DNA from: Hirundichthys speculiger
Taxonomy: Eukaryota > Chordata > Actinopteri > Beloniformes > Exocoetidae
NCBI GenBank assembly: GCA_018398805.1
Contig: JAGFBZ010000693.1
Coordinates: forward strand, 620,001-684,000
Direction: 5' to 3'
Length of the DNA stretch: 64,000 bases
The position numbers and the translations under genes are program-made. Shown here piece after piece: positions 61,490 through 64,000 of this stretch (position 1 is its first letter; each line of letters begins with the position of its first letter). The notes beneath the pieces are model-generated. The model saw only the letters and a list, made by a program, of their open reading frames with translations, was not told the DNA's origin and did not search any database.

Positions 61490-63200
61490 TGCAAGTATAG
61501 CACATTTCATACACAGGCACAAAGTGCTTTACAAAAGAAATTAAAATGAAAAGAATAGAAACAAATAAAAACAGCATAAGAATGCAAATCAATGCATAAT
61601 AAAATCATAAAAAAATAGATTTAGACTAAAAGGGAAAAAAGCTTAGAATAGATAAGTAAAAATAGTGCAGTAATAGTAGCAGGATCAAATTAGACTAAAT
61701 AAAGGCATCGGGAAAGTTTTCAGTTTAACTTTAAAAGTGTCTGGAGTTGGGGCAAATTTGATATCAACAGGAAGTTTATTCCATCTTGGTACAGCTTAGC
61801 AGCTAAATTAATTTCACCTTTTTGGTTATAACTCAAAGTTCTACCAGCTGACGGCCTCCTGAAGATCTCAGAGCTCTACTTGGTTTATATTCTGCAAGAA
61901 GATCAGAAATGTATTCTAACCCCATATTATTTATTGATTTATGAACTAACAACAAAACTTTAAAGTCTATGCTGTAGGTATCTGGTAGCCAGCATCAGGA
62001 TCTCAGAGAAGCAGTAATGTGTTCAGTTTTCCTGACTCTTGTTGGAACTCTGGCAGCAGCGTTTTGGATGAGCTGAAGTTGTCTAATTGTCGTTTTGAGA
62101 AGGTCAGGCAGAAGAGCATTACAGTCATCAAGTCTGCTGGAGATGAAGGCATGAGAGTTTCTCTGTATCTACTCTGGACATCAGATCTTTGATTTTTAAT
62201 ATTTGTTTGAGGTAATAAAAAAGCTGTTTAAGTTACAGCCTTGATGTGACTGTTAAAGCTAAGCTCCGAGCCAATTAAACTCCAAGATTTCTAACCTGGG
62301 TTGTTGCCTCGAGCTCTCTGGATTCAAACTGGGCAGCAACTTTTATTCTTTCCATTTTGTTAGCAAAATAGAATTATTTCTGTCTTGATTTAAATGAAGG
62401 AAGCTTGATTTCATCCAGCTATTCGTGTTTCCAAGCACTGAGTCTAATGGACCAGAGTAATTTAGTGAAAGAGCCAAGTAAATCAGTGTCATCTGCATAG
62501 CTGAGGTCAGTAATGTTGTCATGTATGATCTGACTGAGGGGAAACATGTGGAGGTTAACTTACAGTGACCCAAGTGAGGGACTCCACAGGTCATGGGAAT
62601 AAACTCAGATTTGTGCTGACCCATGTAAAGCAAGATATGAGCTGAACCACTGAGAACTGGACCTGATGACCCCGCCCAGTTTTCCTGTCTGTCAAGAAGG
62701 ATTTAATGGTCCACAGTGTCAAAGGTGGAACTAAGGCCCAGCGACACAAGAACTGATGTTTTACTTGAATCAGTGTTCACATAAATGACATCTGAGACCT
62801 TGATCAGTGCTGTCTCGTGTGCTTTGATTTCATCTAAAGCCAGACCGAAAATTGTCAAAAAGCCAGTTTACATTTAGAAGATTCTTCACCTGAATCAATG
62901 CCTACTTTCTTAATAATTTTCCAATAAATGGAAGATTAGAGATTGACCTGTAATTGTTAAACACTGAAGGTTCCAAGCCTTATTTTTTTTCTTCCTAAAG
63001 CGCTTGACAACTGCAGTTTTCAGAGATTTGTTAAAAGTGCCTGATTGGAATGATGCATCAACAATTTTCAGCACATCAATTTCGAGAGAAGCAAAAACTG
63101 TTTTGAAAAAGCTGGTTAGTTTGGTGTCTAAACAGCATGTTGATGCATGTTAGATTCTTAACTATCTCCTACAGAGTTTTGGGACTGAGAGGACTAAATG
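61490..63200 (-). mobile_element. L2-like LINE remnant, reverse transcriptase part
   Basis: The left edge is a 3' tail (TATAGCACATTTCATACACAG..CACAAAGTGCTTTAC) as at 870-925. Minus-strand reading gives a CGVPHLGHCKLTSTCFPSV stretch (decayed [10 protein letters not shown] block, 62540-62590), a degenerate YADD region (SAMQMTLIYLALSL, about 62470-62510) and LDSVLGNTNSWMKSSFLHLNQD. The 5' endonuclease part is missing. Same family and same orientation as the remnant in the dcaf1 intron. Confidence 0.75.
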
Positions 63201-63358
63201 TTGTGGATCTGATCAGATTGATGCTGTGCGGCTTCAGTTCGTAAACGTTTTAACGTCAAGTCTGATGTTTTTGATTTTTACATCAAAAAATATGCAAACT
63301 TCAGATCCTAGAATTAAAACAATTTGTTTACAAGTGAACTACGTAACCAGGATACGTA

Positions 63359-63725
63359 CAGTCATGGAAAAAATTATTAGACCACCATTTTTTCTTCACT
63401 TTCTTGTTCATTTTAATACCTGGTACCACTAAACGTCATCATGTGACTAAAACAGACAGAAAAGAAAACACTGAATGCATAAAAGCAGTGTTTTTGGCAG
63501 TACAACACCATAGCTATTGATGTAAAAACTTAAGTGATTTAGGTTATAATCAAGAAAACCATGGAAAATGGTAAGATATCAGCTCTTAAATAAAACTCTT
63601 ATGAGCAATCTTTGTGGTTATCGTTATGTTTGTCCAAACAAATGTACCTTTAGTTGTACCAGGCATTAAAATGAACAAGAAACTGAAGAAAACAAGGGTT
63701 GTCTAATAATTTTTTTCCATAACTG
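63359..63725. mobile_element. Tc1/mariner-type MITE, 367 bp
   Basis: Terminal repeats CAGTCATGGAAAAAATTATT and the inverse AATTTTTTTCCATAACTG, with AGACCACC/GGTTGTCT further in and TTCACTTTCTTGTTCATTTTAAT matched by ATTAAAATGAACAAGAAACTGAA. Flanked by TA (63357-63358, 63726-63727). No coding capacity. Confidence 0.87.
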
Positions 63726-64000
63726 TATGCTCATGTAGACATGTGGGGATTTTCACATGAAACAACTCTACTCAGAGATTCCTGGCTATTTCTGTGCAGT
63801 ATTAAATCTACAGTTCTTTATGTACCAACATTTAAAATTGCTCGCTCTTACATGACATTAGCACATTAAATTCATCTGAATTGTTAATTTGCATTTTAAG
63901 TCTTCATCCTTATTGTCATATTGTTTTTGTTTTTGGATCTGCCCACCAGCACAATGCTAAACATTTCTCTGAAAAGATCGATTCAAATGTTTCAGCACTC

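Larger units (their letters stand above)
60842..64000. other. dock3 intron 17, beginning
   Basis: Starts GTATGG after exon 17. It contains the L2-like LINE at 61490 and the MITE at 63359. No exon 18 was recognised before the window ends, so the intron is at least 3.1 kb. Confidence 0.6.

Overview
The window is vertebrate, almost certainly teleost, nuclear DNA. Two host genes are recognisable from exon translations with GT/AG borders and continuous phases, and the rest is dominated by fish-type transposons: Tc1-like elements with long terminal repeats, hAT-like elements with 8-bp target duplications, CR1/L2-like LINEs, MITEs and (AT)n microsatellites. There is nothing prokaryotic, no CRISPR array and no RNA gene that I could support. 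All family names come from recall, not from a database search.

Layout. 1-3180 is an intron of dcaf1 holding an L2-like LINE remnant and a possible piggyBac scrap. 3181-4399 carries the last four coding exons of dcaf1 (+), the substrate receptor of a CUL4-DDB1 ubiquitin ligase, followed by a 3' UTR ending near 5620. From about 5.7 to 23.5 kb lies a transposon-rich intergenic block: Tc1 remnants, a small candidate secreted-protein locus made of three related exons (9051-9737), a hAT-like MITE with a perfect 8-bp duplication, a nearly complete Tc1 element (11362-12991), and a CR1/L2 LINE (15715-21480) split by a 2.57-kb element with about 730-bp inverted repeats. dock3 (+) begins at 24211 after a GC-rich leader, and its first 17 coding exons run to 60841, encoding residues 1-549: the SH3 domain, the N-terminal helical region and the start of the DHR-1/C2 domain. 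The gene continues past the window. Its introns hold a second copy of the 11.4-kb Tc1 element (37398-39020), more Tc1 and hAT remnants, a Tigger-like MITE, and two inverted hAT-like copies that flank exons 7 and 8.

The two genes share no pathway that the sequence shows. dcaf1 serves nuclear protein turnover and growth control. dock3 is a neuronal Rac guanine-nucleotide exchange factor. They are neighbours on the same strand, which agrees with their proximity on human 3p21. The points most worth checking are an apparent 1-bp frameshift in dcaf1, the three-exon locus near 9 kb, the inverted hAT pair around dock3 exons 7-8, the disabling lesion shared by the two Tc1 copies, and the long-inverted-repeat element inside the LINE.
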